Shown: positions 1 to 8,646, counted from the first letter of the stretch. The stretch is DNA of 64,000 bases from a bacterium (GCA_027485645.1 JAIXQR010000003.1:558001-622000), one strand, 5' to 3'. The notes: a model not told the origin generated them from the letters alone. Made by a program: numbers and translations.

Positions 1-551
1 ACCTAAGCTTCTTCAACCAGCGCATCGAGCCGCATTTGCTGGAGACCCTGGAGCACGTAGTAACTTCGCCGTTTGAGCGATTGACGTACACCGAAGCTGT
101 CGAAATGCTGGAGCAGTCGGGCGAGAACTTTGAGTTTCCGGTTGGTTGGGGAACCGACCTGCAGAGCGAGCACGAGCGATGGCTGACCGAAGTAAAGGTC
201 GGTCGACCGGTGATTCTAACCGACTATCCGAAGGAGATCAAGGCGTTCTACATGCGGCAGAACGAGGACGGAAAGACGGTCCGCGCGATGGACGTGTTGG
301 CGCCACGAATCGGCGAAATCATCGGTGGCTCGCAGCGCGAGGAACGATTGGATGTTCTGGAAGCGCGGATCAAGGAAAGCGGTCTGCCGCTGGAACCGTA
401 CTGGTGGTACCTCGACCTCCGACGCTTCGGCTCCGCGCCCCACGCAGGATTTGGTCTAGGCTTCGAGCGGCTGCTGATGTACGTTACGGGAATGAAGAAC
501 ATCCGGGACGTGATTCCTTATCATCGGACACCGGGCAACGCGGATTTCTGA
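1..551 (+). CDS. asnS: Asparaginyl-tRNA synthetase, C-terminal part (5' end outside window)
   Basis: The reading frame is open from the first bases and ends at a TGA at 549-551, so about 183 C-terminal residues are visible. They cover the class II synthetase catalytic core: the [17 protein letters not shown] stretch, the ILTDYP and [18 protein letters not shown] strands, [14 protein letters not shown], and the motif 3 region [30 protein letters not shown]. The wording (GTDLQ, IGGSQRE, final RTPG) fits AsnRS better than AspRS, which usually has a GAD insertion and a different motif 3 context. The enzyme charges tRNA-Asn in the cytoplasm. The N-terminal anticodon-binding OB fold is not in the window. 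Confidence 0.95.
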   Translation, partial: LSFFNQRIEPHLLETLEHVVTSPFERLTYTEAVEMLEQSGENFEFPVGWGTDLQSEHERWLTEVKVGRPVILTDYPKEIKAFYMRQNEDGKTVRAMDVLAPRIGEIIGGSQREERLDVLEARIKESGLPLEPYWWYLDLRRFGSAPHAGFGLGFERLLMYVTGMKNIRDVIPYHRTPGNADF

Positions 552-603
552 GGGCAGCGACGTAGCGTAGGCGTCCCGCCTGCGTCCGGGTTCCAGCCGT
601 GCG

Positions 604-626
604 AGCTCACCCGAGACGGGTGAGCT
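604..626. repeat. GC-rich perfect inverted repeat (REP-like candidate)
   Basis: Arms AGCTCACCC (604-612) and GGGTGAGCT (618-626) pair perfectly around GAGAC. The surrounding 552-681 segment is noncoding and also holds related words (GGCGTCCCGCC near 571, CGGGACGGG near 628). It could be a terminator for asnS, although no T tract follows, or one copy of a dispersed extragenic palindrome. No second copy was seen in this window. Confidence 0.45.
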
Positions 627-681
627 ACGGGACGGGCTGGGGAATGGAAAGCTACGGCACGGTACCCTCGCATCGAGACCG

Positions 682-2688
682 TTGAAACGATTTCCGCTAT
701 TTCAGGGCTTTGATCCAAAGATCAAGGCGGACCTTCAGCCGCATCGGCGGACCATTGCTATTGGGTTGGCTTGCGTTCTCGTGACTTCGTTGCTCGATGG
801 ACTCACGATTCCGCTGATCGAGCGGTCGTTTTCTAGCATTCAGGAGGCGGCGCCGCGGGCTTTGAGCGAGCAGGCGCTGCGAACCAAGCGGCGAGAAGAG
901 CTGCGCGCGCGGGCGAAGGATCTGGCGGGAATGCTGGACAAGCCGGAAGAAGAAACGCTGACGGTGTTGATGGAGGACGACCTCTTCCAGCGCGATACAA
1001 GTCAGCGCACCTTGCCGGCCCGGCTTGCGGCCCGACTGAAGGTTCCAGAAGATAAGGCGACGGAGGCGGTCAACGCGACGGCCAACAAGATTCAGGGGAA
1101 CGCTGACGCAGTCCAGAGACTCGGGCTGTATTCGTTCCTCGTTATCCTGGTTTTTGCCCTGAAGTATTGGTTCACGCGCGGTCAAGCCTTTTACATGAGC
1201 AAAGCCGGGGCGGCCCTTGCGGCGGATGTTCGAAAGAAGCTGTTTGCAAAGATCCAGCGGCTCCCGGTGAGCTTCTTTACCGACAAGCGGGCGGGGGCGA
1301 TTCAGAGCGTGCTGACCAACGACGTTTCGGTCTACCAAAACTCGGTGAACATCATCCGCGACAGCATCGATGCTCCGATTCGGGCGACGATTGCCTTCTG
1401 CTTTATCCTCTATTACCAGTGGCAGCTGGCGGCGGTGGCGGCGTTGTTCATCCCGATCATGGCGTTCGTGATTCAGAAGAACGGACGAAAGGTCAAAGCC
1501 GCTCAGGGGCGAGCGCAGGATGATTTAGCCGAGGTCGCGGCAATGTCGACGGAAGCGCTCGCGGGACACCGCGTGGTGAAGGCGTTTGCGGCCGAGTCGA
1601 GCGTTTTGGCCAGCTTCAGCTCACTCACGGACCGAAGTCTGGCGAGCCAGCTTCATGCGGCAAGAACGACCGCCGCGCTGCGGCCGCTAGTAGAACTGCT
1701 CGGGGCGGGGGCGTTGGCCGCAGTTTTGTACCTTTGCGGTTGGCTCAGCTACATGGGACTGCTTCAGCTTGGGCAGATTGCGGCGCTCATTTTCGCGCTG
1801 GACCGCATTAATCAGGGTTTCCGGAGCCTCGGGAACGTGGCCAATACGTACAGCCAAGTCACCGCCGCGAGCGATCGAATGCACCGCGAAGTGTTGGATG
1901 TGCCGGAGCCTTCGGACGCCGCTATTCCGCAAAGAACGCTGCCGTCGATTCATGGCCAAATTGCTTTTGAGAAGGTGACGTTCCGCTATCCAGACGGCAC
2001 GCTTGCGCTGAATAACGTCACGTTTGAAATTCCGACCGGAACGTCGTTGGCGCTGGTCGGTCCGAGTGGAGCCGGCAAGAGCACGATCACCGACCTCTTG
2101 TTGCGTTTCTACGAACCTAGCGAAGGCCGGATCACCTTGGATGGCACGGACATCGCGGAGCTTGATCCGAAATGGCTTCGAGAGCAGTTCGGAGTTGTGC
2201 CGCAGCACACGTTCCTTTTTGCCGGAACGATCCCGGAAAACGTTCGGCTTGGCGCGCAGGCGGCGTCAGATGAGGATGTGGCTTGGGCGTTGGAACAGGC
2301 GCATGCGGCAGAGTTCTCGCGCGAATTGGCCGCACGGCCGACCACGGAGCTTGGTGAGTCTGGAGTCCGGCTAAGTGGCGGACAGCGGCAACGCGTCGCG
2401 ATTGCGCGAGCGATCGTACGAAAGCCACGCGTTTTGATCTTGGATGAGGCGACGAGCGCGCTGGATGCGGAAAGCGAAAAGGCGGTGACGGAAGCGCTTT
2501 ACGAAGTCATGCAGGACCGAACGACCTTGCTTGTCGCGCACCGATTGACGACGGCGGCGCGCGCCGATCGCATTTTGGTGCTTCGCGCGGGCGAAGTAAT
2601 TGAGACCGGTTCGCACTCTGAGCTAATGGCCCGCGGCGGGTTCTACAACGCGCTGTTCCAAGCCTTTAGCGGAGGCACCCTCGCTTGA
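682..2688 (+). CDS. MsbA-like ABC exporter (fused permease and ATPase) with long N-terminal insertion
   Basis: This 668-residue half-transporter has a type I exporter membrane domain (about residues 25-390) and a complete nucleotide-binding domain: Walker A GPSGAGKS at 460-467, signature LSGGQ at 564-568, Walker B VLILDEA at 584-590, and the H-loop in LLVAHRLTT. Such exporters move lipids, lipid A precursors or drugs. The best start is a TTG at 682. A hydrophilic, helical insertion of about 95 residues (roughly 51-145, rich in R, K, E and L) separates TM1 from TM2; ordinary MsbA proteins are about 580 residues and lack it. The gene overlaps the next ABC ATPase through TTGA. The substrate cannot be read from sequence. 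Confidence 0.9.
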   Translation: MKRFPLFQGFDPKIKADLQPHRRTIAIGLACVLVTSLLDGLTIPLIERSFSSIQEAAPRALSEQALRTKRREELRARAKDLAGMLDKPEEETLTVLMEDDLFQRDTSQRTLPARLAARLKVPEDKATEAVNATANKIQGNADAVQRLGLYSFLVILVFALKYWFTRGQAFYMSKAGAALAADVRKKLFAKIQRLPVSFFTDKRAGAIQSVLTNDVSVYQNSVNIIRDSIDAPIRATIAFCFILYYQWQLAAVAALFIPIMAFVIQKNGRKVKAAQGRAQDDLAEVAAMSTEALAGHRVVKAFAAESSVLASFSSLTDRSLASQLHAARTTAALRPLVELLGAGALAAVLYLCGWLSYMGLLQLGQIAALIFALDRINQGFRSLGNVANTYSQVTAASDRMHREVLDVPEPSDAAIPQRTLPSIHGQIAFEKVTFRYPDGTLALNNVTFEIPTGTSLALVGPSGAGKSTITDLLLRFYEPSEGRITLDGTDIAELDPKWLREQFGVVPQHTFLFAGTIPENVRLGAQAASDEDVAWALEQAHAAEFSRELAARPTTELGESGVRLSGGQRQRVAIARAIVRKPRVLILDEATSALDAESEKAVTEALYEVMQDRTTLLVAHRLTTAARADRILVLRAGEVIETGSHSELMARGGFYNALFQAFSGGTLA

Positions 2689-3449
2689 CGCCGCTCGTGC
2701 AGGTCAAGGGCCTGAGCGCGGGATATCAAGATAAAGTTGTTCTGAAGAACATTTCGTTTGAAGTCTTTTCGGGCGAGAGTCTGGCGCTAATTGGTCCAAA
2801 CGGGAGCGGAAAATCGACCCTCTTGAATGCGATATGCGGTGGAATTCGACCGAGTGCCGGCGAAGTCATGCTTCAGGGCAAACTGCTCCATAGTCAGAAG
2901 CCCGATGAGATTGCCCGACAGATCGCTTTTGTGCCGCAAGATGAATCCCCGCCGTTTGCGTTCACGGTGCGAGAAGTAGTGAGCATGGGGCGCATGGTGT
3001 GCGGAAACGGCCTTTTCGAGTCTGACGTTGACCGTGAAGTGGTCGTGCGCGCCATGGAAATTGCGGACTGCAGTCACGTCGCGGACCGACGGATGTCCGA
3101 GGTCAGCGGGGGAGAGCGTCAACGGGCACTTGTGGCAAGGGCAATTGCGCAGGAATCGGACTTGTTGTTACTTGACGAGCCAACAAGCCACTTGGATATT
3201 GCGCACCAATTAGGGGTTGCGGACCTGGTGGCGCGGCACGTGGCCGATGGTGGTGCCGCCATTTCGGCGATTCACGATTTGAACCTAGTTTCCAGAATGG
3301 CTAGCCGATGCGTGCTAATTTCCCAAGGCCAGGTGGCCAAGATGGGCTCGGTTCAAGAAGTGTTGGAAAGTCCGGAACTTGACCAAGTGTTTTCGGTCAA
3401 GTTCCGGCGAGTTGAGCTTGATGGTGCGATGCACCTGATCGCTCAGTAG
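2685..3449 (+). CDS. ABC transporter ATP-binding protein, iron-siderophore/cobalamin type (FecE/BtuD-like)
   Basis: The 254 residues form one ABC ATPase: Walker A GPNGSGKS at 37-44, Q-loop in FVPQDESPPFAFTVREVV, signature VSGGE at 140-144, Walker B LLLLDEP at 160-166 and H-loop in AIHDLN. The Q-loop wording and the HDLN switch are typical of ATPases for FecCD-type permeases (siderophore, heme, cobalamin). No permease or substrate-binding protein is adjacent, so the partner must be elsewhere or the role differs. Translation is probably coupled to the upstream exporter because the TTG start overlaps its TGA stop. Confidence 0.88.
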   Translation: MTPLVQVKGLSAGYQDKVVLKNISFEVFSGESLALIGPNGSGKSTLLNAICGGIRPSAGEVMLQGKLLHSQKPDEIARQIAFVPQDESPPFAFTVREVVSMGRMVCGNGLFESDVDREVVVRAMEIADCSHVADRRMSEVSGGERQRALVARAIAQESDLLLLDEPTSHLDIAHQLGVADLVARHVADGGAAISAIHDLNLVSRMASRCVLISQGQVAKMGSVQEVLESPELDQVFSVKFRRVELDGAMHLIAQ

Positions 3450-3455
3450 GGGCGC

Positions 3456-3860
3456 TTACTTAGGGGCGCGAGCCTTGTCGGTGTACCACTGGGTGGAGAT
3501 CGACGAGTCACTTGGGACTGGCTTGGCCATGGTCTGCTTTGGCGTGGCCATGAGCGGCAGGCCAGCAGTCGCCGGATTCATTTTTCGCTCGATGTTCTTT
3601 TTCTTTTCTTCGGCCTCGGCGAGGAATGTTTCCTTATCCTTCTCCTTTGGCTTCTCGTCGGCGATGGCAGCGCTCACGAGGCTGTTGGTGGTTTTGCCAA
3701 TGGATTCGGCGGTTGTGGTGTTTTCCGTCGGTGCTGCGGCGGTTGGCTTCGGCGCAAGGCTATCGAGCAGACCGCTTTGATATGCGTTAAAGCCAAAGGC
3801 CATGGCGAGGATGAGCACCAAGCTGATGATCAGGCCGGTTGGTTTAGATTGTTTCTTCAT
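3456..3860 (-). CDS. Small membrane-anchored hypothetical protein
   Basis: This 134-residue protein has a basic N-terminus (MKKQSKPTG) and one hydrophobic segment at about residues 9-27, followed by an A/P/T-rich linker and a highly charged K/E-rich helix (EKPKEKDKETFLAEAEEKKK). That suggests a single membrane anchor with an extracytoplasmic low-complexity tail. It is convergent with the ABC ATPase gene (6-bp gap) and divergent from the glycosyltransferase gene. No family was recognised. Confidence 0.6.
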   Translation of the reverse strand: MKKQSKPTGLIISLVLILAMAFGFNAYQSGLLDSLAPKPTAAAPTENTTTAESIGKTTNSLVSAAIADEKPKEKDKETFLAEAEEKKKNIERKMNPATAGLPLMATPKQTMAKPVPSDSSISTQWYTDKARAPK

Positions 3861-3914
3861 GAGTTCAGGTCCAGAGAGCGCACAATAAAGCTACGTACTA
3901 TTGTGAACCACTCA

Positions 3915-5021
3915 ATGGCCGAAGAGATTCCCAGAACCCGAATTGCCTTGGATGCATCGTTGGCGTACGGGACTTCGACGGGCGATAGCACGTACTGGAG
4001 CGGGCTCATCGAGGGGCTGGCTCAGCTGTCTCACCCCTTTGAGTTGTGCTTCGTGAGTCCTAGTGAGGCTCCGCCCGAGTTTCCGGAATCCAGCCAGCTC
4101 CGGTGGGTGCATGCGCCGGCGAACTCGGCCAGATGGTGGAACCTGGTCACGTTTCCGCAAACGGCCCGAAAGCTTGGGGCTAGCATCGCGCACACGCAGT
4201 ACAGCATCAGTCCGCTCATGCGTACGCCAGCGATCACGACGGTTCACGATGTCAGCTTCCTGATCGGCCCGCAATGGTTTTCCGCGAAGAACCGGTATCT
4301 GCTGCAGCTCGGAGTTCGGTCCGCCTGCCGAAGGGCGAAGCGAGTCATGACGGTTTCGGAGACCAGCAAATCGGAGATTGAGCAGTACATTCCGGTGGCA
4401 AAAGGAAAGGTCCGCGCCATCTACAATGCGACCCCGAATTGGATCCAGCCTCTTGATCGAGAAACGGCGCGGATGCAGGTGCAAGCCGAGTTTGGCGTGA
4501 TGGAACCGTACGTCCTCACGGTCGGAACGAGATGGGAGCGGAAGAACATGGACTTGGCGATTCGAGCGATGTCTGGCCTTTCCGCCGAGTTTCCGCATCG
4601 GCTCTTGGTGACCGGCAAAAAGGGAGCGAGCCGAGACGGGTACGGCGAGCGCGGGATTCCGACCGGCTACGTTTCGAATCGCTCGTTATCTGCCCTCTAC
4701 TCGGCGGCCGATCTGTATCTGGCTCCGAGCTTTCATGAAGGGTTTGGCATTCCGGTTCTAGAGGCGTTTCGTTGTGGTTGTCCGGTTCTCAGCAGCATGG
4801 GTGGTGCGTTGCCGGAGGTTGTGGCCAACGAGGATGCGGTGATCCGGTCTTGGGAAACGCGTAATTGGACGGCGAGAATTGAGCAGGTGCTGTTGGACAA
4901 GAGTAAGCTTAAGGGAATGTCAGAGCAGGGTCGCGCGCGAGAACGCGACTTCAGCTGGATTTCCACCGCAGAAAAGACATTGGCGGTTTATGCCGAAGTC
5001 CTTCAGGAGACCAAGAAATGA
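3915..5021 (+). CDS. Glycosyltransferase family 4 (GT-B fold)
   Basis: From the ATG at 3915 the protein has 368 residues. The frame is open further upstream, but that extension runs into the divergent neighbour and lacks family features. The N-terminal half contains the acceptor-domain motif TTVHDVSFLIGPQWFS. The C-terminal half has the nucleotide-sugar domain: YVLTVGTRWERKN, LVTGKKG, and HEGFGIPVLEAFRCGCPVL with the paired glutamates of retaining GT4 enzymes. It probably transfers a sugar such as mannose, rhamnose or glucose to a cell-surface glycan or glycolipid. It overlaps the next gene by ATGA. Confidence 0.9.
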   Translation: MAEEIPRTRIALDASLAYGTSTGDSTYWSGLIEGLAQLSHPFELCFVSPSEAPPEFPESSQLRWVHAPANSARWWNLVTFPQTARKLGASIAHTQYSISPLMRTPAITTVHDVSFLIGPQWFSAKNRYLLQLGVRSACRRAKRVMTVSETSKSEIEQYIPVAKGKVRAIYNATPNWIQPLDRETARMQVQAEFGVMEPYVLTVGTRWERKNMDLAIRAMSGLSAEFPHRLLVTGKKGASRDGYGERGIPTGYVSNRSLSALYSAADLYLAPSFHEGFGIPVLEAFRCGCPVLSSMGGALPEVVANEDAVIRSWETRNWTARIEQVLLDKSKLKGMSEQGRARERDFSWISTAEKTLAVYAEVLQETKK

Positions 5022-5218
5022 TTTCGGATCGAGTGCTTGCCTTACTTGCGAATCCCCTTGAGCCAGACCGGCCACCGTTGCGACTTGAAGGCAACTACTT
5101 GGTATGCACCAAGACGGGAGTTGGTTTTCCGATTATCGACGACATTCCCCGCTTGCTGCCGGAAAATGTGATCCCGGCCGAAGAAATGAAAACACGACTG
5201 TTGGAGCAAAAATCATGA
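5018..5218 (+). CDS. Trm112-like (UPF0434-type) small protein
   Basis: This 66-residue protein shows the Trm112 outline: an N-terminal [13 protein letters not shown], then [26 protein letters not shown], matching the usual YPIxDGIPxxL segment. Most relatives carry two CxxC-like zinc ligand pairs; here only one cysteine remains, so metal binding is doubtful. In eukaryotes and archaea Trm112 activates methyltransferases; the bacterial role is unclear. It lies between the glycosyltransferase gene and aroQ, overlapping both by four bases. Confidence 0.8.
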   Translation: MISDRVLALLANPLEPDRPPLRLEGNYLVCTKTGVGFPIIDDIPRLLPENVIPAEEMKTRLLEQKS

Positions 5219-5667
5219 GTAGTCCGATGAAAGTCCTGGTCCTACACGGGCCAAACCTGAACATGACGGGCTTCCGCGAGCCGGATATTTACGGCAAAAA
5301 GCCGCTGGAAGAGATCGATAACGAGATTCGAGCGGCGGCGAAAGGGCTGAACATTGAAGTCCGAATTCTCCAGTCGAACTCCGAAGGCATCTTGATCGAC
5401 ACGATTCAGGAGCACCGAAAGTGGGCGGAAGCGATTGTCATCAATCCCGGCGGATTGACTCACTACAGCATCTCGCTACGCGACGCTTTGGCGAGCGTCC
5501 GATTGCCGGTGGTCGAAGTGCATTTGAGCAACGTTCACTCCCGCGAGGAGTTCCGACGCATCTCGGTGATCTCGCCGGTTGCCGTCGGTCAAGTGGTTGG
5601 GTTCGGTGCCTTCAGCTATGAGCTCGCCTTGCACGCATTGTTGAACCTGCGAAAGGAAATTGTTTGA
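5215..5667 (+). CDS. aroQ: Type II 3-dehydroquinate dehydratase
   Basis: The ATG at 5215 overlaps the preceding TGA and gives 150 residues, the normal length for AroQ. The N-terminal [13 protein letters not shown], catalytic Tyr26 in EPDIYG, the [17 protein letters not shown] segment and His103 in EVHLSN identify the type II enzyme. It dehydrates 3-dehydroquinate to 3-dehydroshikimate in the shikimate pathway, in the cytoplasm, as a dodecamer in known relatives. The longer open frame upstream lies inside the Trm112-like gene and is not used. Confidence 0.96.
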   Translation: MSSPMKVLVLHGPNLNMTGFREPDIYGKKPLEEIDNEIRAAAKGLNIEVRILQSNSEGILIDTIQEHRKWAEAIVINPGGLTHYSISLRDALASVRLPVVEVHLSNVHSREEFRRISVISPVAVGQVVGFGAFSYELALHALLNLRKEIV

Positions 5668-6740
5668 TGAACAACCTCGAAAAGATTCGCGCACGTATTC
5701 CCGCAAACGCAGATGCGCTGCTGGTGACCGAGATCGTCAACGTGGGCTGGCTCACGGGTTTCTCGGGTTCGGCGGGCAAAGCCATCGTCACGCGGAACGA
5801 TGCTCGGTTCATCACCGACAGTCGGTACACGCTCCAGGCGAACGAGCAGGTCAGCGGAATGCCGGTCTTTAGCTTCCAGTCGCCGGTGCTTGACTCCGAT
5901 TTCGTGCTGCAGAACCTGAACGAGCTTGGCGTGAAGTCATTGGCGCTTGATTCCACGACCATCACCTACGACGCCTGGCACGAATACGAGCAGAAGTGGA
6001 CAGGAATCCAGTTACTGCCCGCGAAGGATGCGTTTGCTGGACTTCGAATGATCAAGTCGGCGGACGAAATCGAGAAGCTCGAGGCCGCTTGTAATCTGGC
6101 GGACGCTTGCTTTGACCACGTACTGCGGCTGATTCAGCCGGGCGTGGCGGAGCTTGATATTTCGATCGAGATTGAGTTCTTCTTTAAGCGACAAGGGGCT
6201 GGCATTGCCTTCGCGCCGATTGTCGTGAGCGGAGAGCGCAGTGCCCGACCGCATGGTGTTCCAAGCGAAAAGAAGCTGGAGATTGGCGATTTCGTAACGA
6301 TGGACTTTGGCGCCATCCTCAACGGCTACAACTCAGACATCACACGCACGGTAGTAGTCGGCGAGGCGTCGGACCGACATCGGGCGCACTATGCGGCGGT
6401 TTTGGAATCGCAAATGGCCATCCTCGACCAGATGAAGCCGGGCATGACGGGCGCGCAGGTCGATGCGATTGCGCGGGACATTCTTGGGAAGCATCAGCTG
6501 GCCGAATACTTCGGCCATGGCCTCGGTCACGGGCTCGGACGCTTGGTTCACGACACCGGTCGGCTCTCACCGACCAGCACGGATACCATCGAAGTCGGCC
6601 AGGTTTGGACCATTGAACCGGGAGCTTACGTTCCAGGATTCGGCGGTGTTCGGATCGAAGATGACGTTGTGGTGGAAGAGAACGGAGTTCGGCGATTGAC
6701 CCACTCCACGAAGGAATTGCTCGTTTTGCCAAACGTATGA
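5667..6740 (+). CDS. M24 family Xaa-Pro aminopeptidase / prolidase
   Basis: This protein of about 357 residues has a creatinase-like N-terminal domain (LLVTEIVNVGWLTGFSGSAG) and a pita-bread catalytic domain. All five metal ligands of the M24 fold are visible: the two Asp in MDFGAILNGYNSDITRT, His in HGLGHGLGRLVHD, Glu in TIEPGAYV and Glu in GGVRIEDDV. It removes an N-terminal residue before proline or cleaves X-Pro dipeptides. The ATG at 5667 shares its first base with the aroQ stop (TGATG); a TTG three bases earlier is an alternative. aroQ followed by an M24 peptidase is a common bacterial gene order. Confidence 0.93.
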   Translation: MNNLEKIRARIPANADALLVTEIVNVGWLTGFSGSAGKAIVTRNDARFITDSRYTLQANEQVSGMPVFSFQSPVLDSDFVLQNLNELGVKSLALDSTTITYDAWHEYEQKWTGIQLLPAKDAFAGLRMIKSADEIEKLEAACNLADACFDHVLRLIQPGVAELDISIEIEFFFKRQGAGIAFAPIVVSGERSARPHGVPSEKKLEIGDFVTMDFGAILNGYNSDITRTVVVGEASDRHRAHYAAVLESQMAILDQMKPGMTGAQVDAIARDILGKHQLAEYFGHGLGHGLGRLVHDTGRLSPTSTDTIEVGQVWTIEPGAYVPGFGGVRIEDDVVVEENGVRRLTHSTKELLVLPNV

Positions 6741-7582
6741 ATGCGGTCCAATCGAGAGTTGATCGGGTTGCGTTGAACCAAGTTCGCCTTTGCGGGCGGG
6801 GCTTGGCGATGACCCTTTCGCTCGCTGCCGGACAGCGTCTTGCCGTTGTGGGGCCAGGAGCGTCGGGCAAGTCTCGGCTGCTGCGTGCAATTGCGGGCCA
6901 AGATCGACTTGGGGAAGGCACCGTCCAGGCCGAAGGCGAGGTTTTCTTTCTTGAGCCCGGGACGCTAGCGCCCCGAAGCAAGCCGCAAGCCATCGCAAAG
7001 CGGCCCCAGGACAATTCGGCTTCTCTTTCCACCGAGCTCTTGGTGGCCACACGACTTTGGGATGTCCGGACCCATTCGATCTCGGATCTTTCGCCGAGTC
7101 AGGAAGCGGCGGCGGAAACCTTAGCCCTGCTGAGTTCTTCGGCAGACGTGCGCCTTTGGGATGGTCAGCTGGACGACTTGGACCCTTGGACGTTCGATTC
7201 GGTTTGGGGCCATCTGGAAAAGGGCAGCAGCGCGGGCGTGTGCGACGTGATTGCAACCCACCGACCCGAGATTGTCGAACTGTGCGACGCCGTCATCGTT
7301 TTGAGCGCCCTTGAAGTTCGGTTTGCTGGGCGAGTCGAGGAATTGCTCACCCGAGTTTCGGAAACCGAAATGATCGTCCGCACTGAGCATCAAGGTGCGG
7401 TGCGGGCTTTGGTGTCTCCGTTCCAGGTCTCGGTGCGACAGCATCCCGAGGGACTGCTGATCCGGGCGGCCGAAGGCCAAGCCCTTGCCGCGCGCCTCCT
7501 CGCCGAAGGGTACGGAGACGTGGAGTGCATCGTGATGAAGCCAGCTTCGGTTGGCGCGGCGCTGCGAACGCTGATCGCCTAA
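6737..7582 (+). CDS. Degenerate ABC-ATPase-like protein
   Basis: The 281 residues begin like an ABC ATPase, with an intact Walker A GPGASGKS at 39-46, but the rest is eroded. The signature position reads ISDLSPSQ (115-122) instead of LSGGQ. The Walker B position reads VRLWDGQLDDLD (138-149) without the catalytic glutamate. A switch-like ATHRPE (174-179) remains. The C-terminal 80 residues resemble the accessory tail of bacterial ABC-2-type ATPases. It overlaps the peptidase gene by ATGA and converges with the next gene with a 4-bp overlap. It may bind but not efficiently hydrolyse ATP. No permease partner is nearby. Confidence 0.65.
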   Translation: MNAVQSRVDRVALNQVRLCGRGLAMTLSLAAGQRLAVVGPGASGKSRLLRAIAGQDRLGEGTVQAEGEVFFLEPGTLAPRSKPQAIAKRPQDNSASLSTELLVATRLWDVRTHSISDLSPSQEAAAETLALLSSSADVRLWDGQLDDLDPWTFDSVWGHLEKGSSAGVCDVIATHRPEIVELCDAVIVLSALEVRFAGRVEELLTRVSETEMIVRTEHQGAVRALVSPFQVSVRQHPEGLLIRAAEGQALAARLLAEGYGDVECIVMKPASVGAALRTLIA

Positions 7583-8418
7583 GCGAGGGTTCGCAGGTCT
7601 TCGTTTCGCTTCGTGAAGCCAACGCGGTCTAGGTGTTCAAGGATCGGAATGATGTACTTTCGGCTGGTGCCGAGTGCCTGCCGTGCTTCGCTGGCCGTGA
7701 ACGGTCGCTTTCCAAACGCCTCTCGCATCGTCTGCTGGATCGCCGCAATCTGCTCCGGCGAGTAATACATTTGATCGGTCACTTCGATCGTTTTGTCCGC
7801 GAAGGTGCCGAGGCGCAGGATTTCGGAGATGGCCGGAATTGGCACGACAAGCGCGCGAGCAATTTCTGCCGGGCTGAGAACGTTGACCGGATTTTCTTTG
7901 ACGAAAGGCATGGCCCGGGCAAGTAGCTCCGTTTGGCGCGGGGTTAGCTCAAGGGTGAGGTCGGTCAGGCGGACATTGAGTTGGTCAATTCGGAGCACGC
8001 CGCGAGTTTCGAGCAGGCTAACAATTCGTTGGAGCGGCTTACCTTGCCACGGAAGTTGAGCGGCCTTTGCAATCTCTTCAGCATCGAAGTAGACCACGCG
8101 CAAATCAGCAGTTTGCTGTCGGCGAAGCTCCTCTAGGAACCGTTGTGCGGCTTTGTCGAACGTTTCTGGGACCATCCAGAATCCGGCGAAGCTGTGCAGC
8201 CGGCCCTCGCTCAGGAGCGATTCGAAGCTCGTACCGAGGTCCTGGCTGGACTTATTGAGAATTTCGCAAACTTCGGCCGTGAACATGCCGAACCGATGCT
8301 GGGAGATGGTGGAGAAGATCGATTCTTTCAGATTTTGTGGTGCAGTCACCCAGGTCACGCTTACGGCCCCGTTGCCGTATGTACGTGTTACCCGATTGTG
8401 ATGTGTTTGGCCCAGCAC
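7579..8418 (-). CDS. Stand-alone SelB C-terminal winged-helix protein (no GTPase domain)
   Basis: The 279 residues look like the C-terminal winged-helix array of selenocysteine elongation factor SelB. The last 50 residues are diagnostic: FTASEARQALGTSRKYIIPILEHLDRVGF ending in a TKRNEDLRTL-type terminus, matching the SelB domain that binds the SECIS hairpin. The EF-Tu-like GTPase domains are absent, and the upstream 228 bases cannot encode them in any frame. The start is uncertain: GTG at 8418 is the first plausible codon after an in-frame stop at 8452-8454. It may be a decayed selB remnant or a repurposed RNA/DNA-binding protein; the frame is intact for about 280 codons. Confidence 0.75.
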   Translation of the reverse strand: MLGQTHHNRVTRTYGNGAVSVTWVTAPQNLKESIFSTISQHRFGMFTAEVCEILNKSSQDLGTSFESLLSEGRLHSFAGFWMVPETFDKAAQRFLEELRRQQTADLRVVYFDAEEIAKAAQLPWQGKPLQRIVSLLETRGVLRIDQLNVRLTDLTLELTPRQTELLARAMPFVKENPVNVLSPAEIARALVVPIPAISEILRLGTFADKTIEVTDQMYYSPEQIAAIQQTMREAFGKRPFTASEARQALGTSRKYIIPILEHLDRVGFTKRNEDLRTLA

Positions 8419-8473
8419 AGTTGCTGGGCGTAAGCTTGAATTTGCCGTTGTTCAGACTCACTTTAGTAAGCAG

Positions 8474-8617
8474 CTAGAAATTTCGAGGCCAATCGAATCG
8501 CACGTTTATGGCGCGGAATCGAACTGGGGGCAATGTTTCGTCATCCGCATCGGAGAACGTTTCTGCCGAGCCGAGCTTCTGGTCTCCGAATCGGATAGCC
8601 ACAAGGTTTCCAGGCAT
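8474..8617 (-). CDS. Possible small protein (47 residues)
   Basis: A minus-strand ATG at 8617 opens a 47-codon frame ending at TAG (8474-8476), filling most of the gap between the SelB-like gene and the glycosylasparaginase gene. The peptide starts MPGNLVAIRFGDQKLGSAE and ends PRNF. It has no signal peptide or recognised motif, and the reading depends on orientation and gap-filling only. The remaining bases of 8419-8646 show nothing else. Confidence 0.25.
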   Translation of the reverse strand: MPGNLVAIRFGDQKLGSAETFSDADDETLPPVRFRAINVRFDWPRNF

Positions 8618-8646
8618 CTTAATTTCCGCGGAAATGGCCTAACCGG

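Noticed and set aside
3777-3914. Upstream extension of the GT4 gene
   Set aside because: The extension overlaps the divergent small gene and has no conserved residues; the ATG at 3915 fits the family start.
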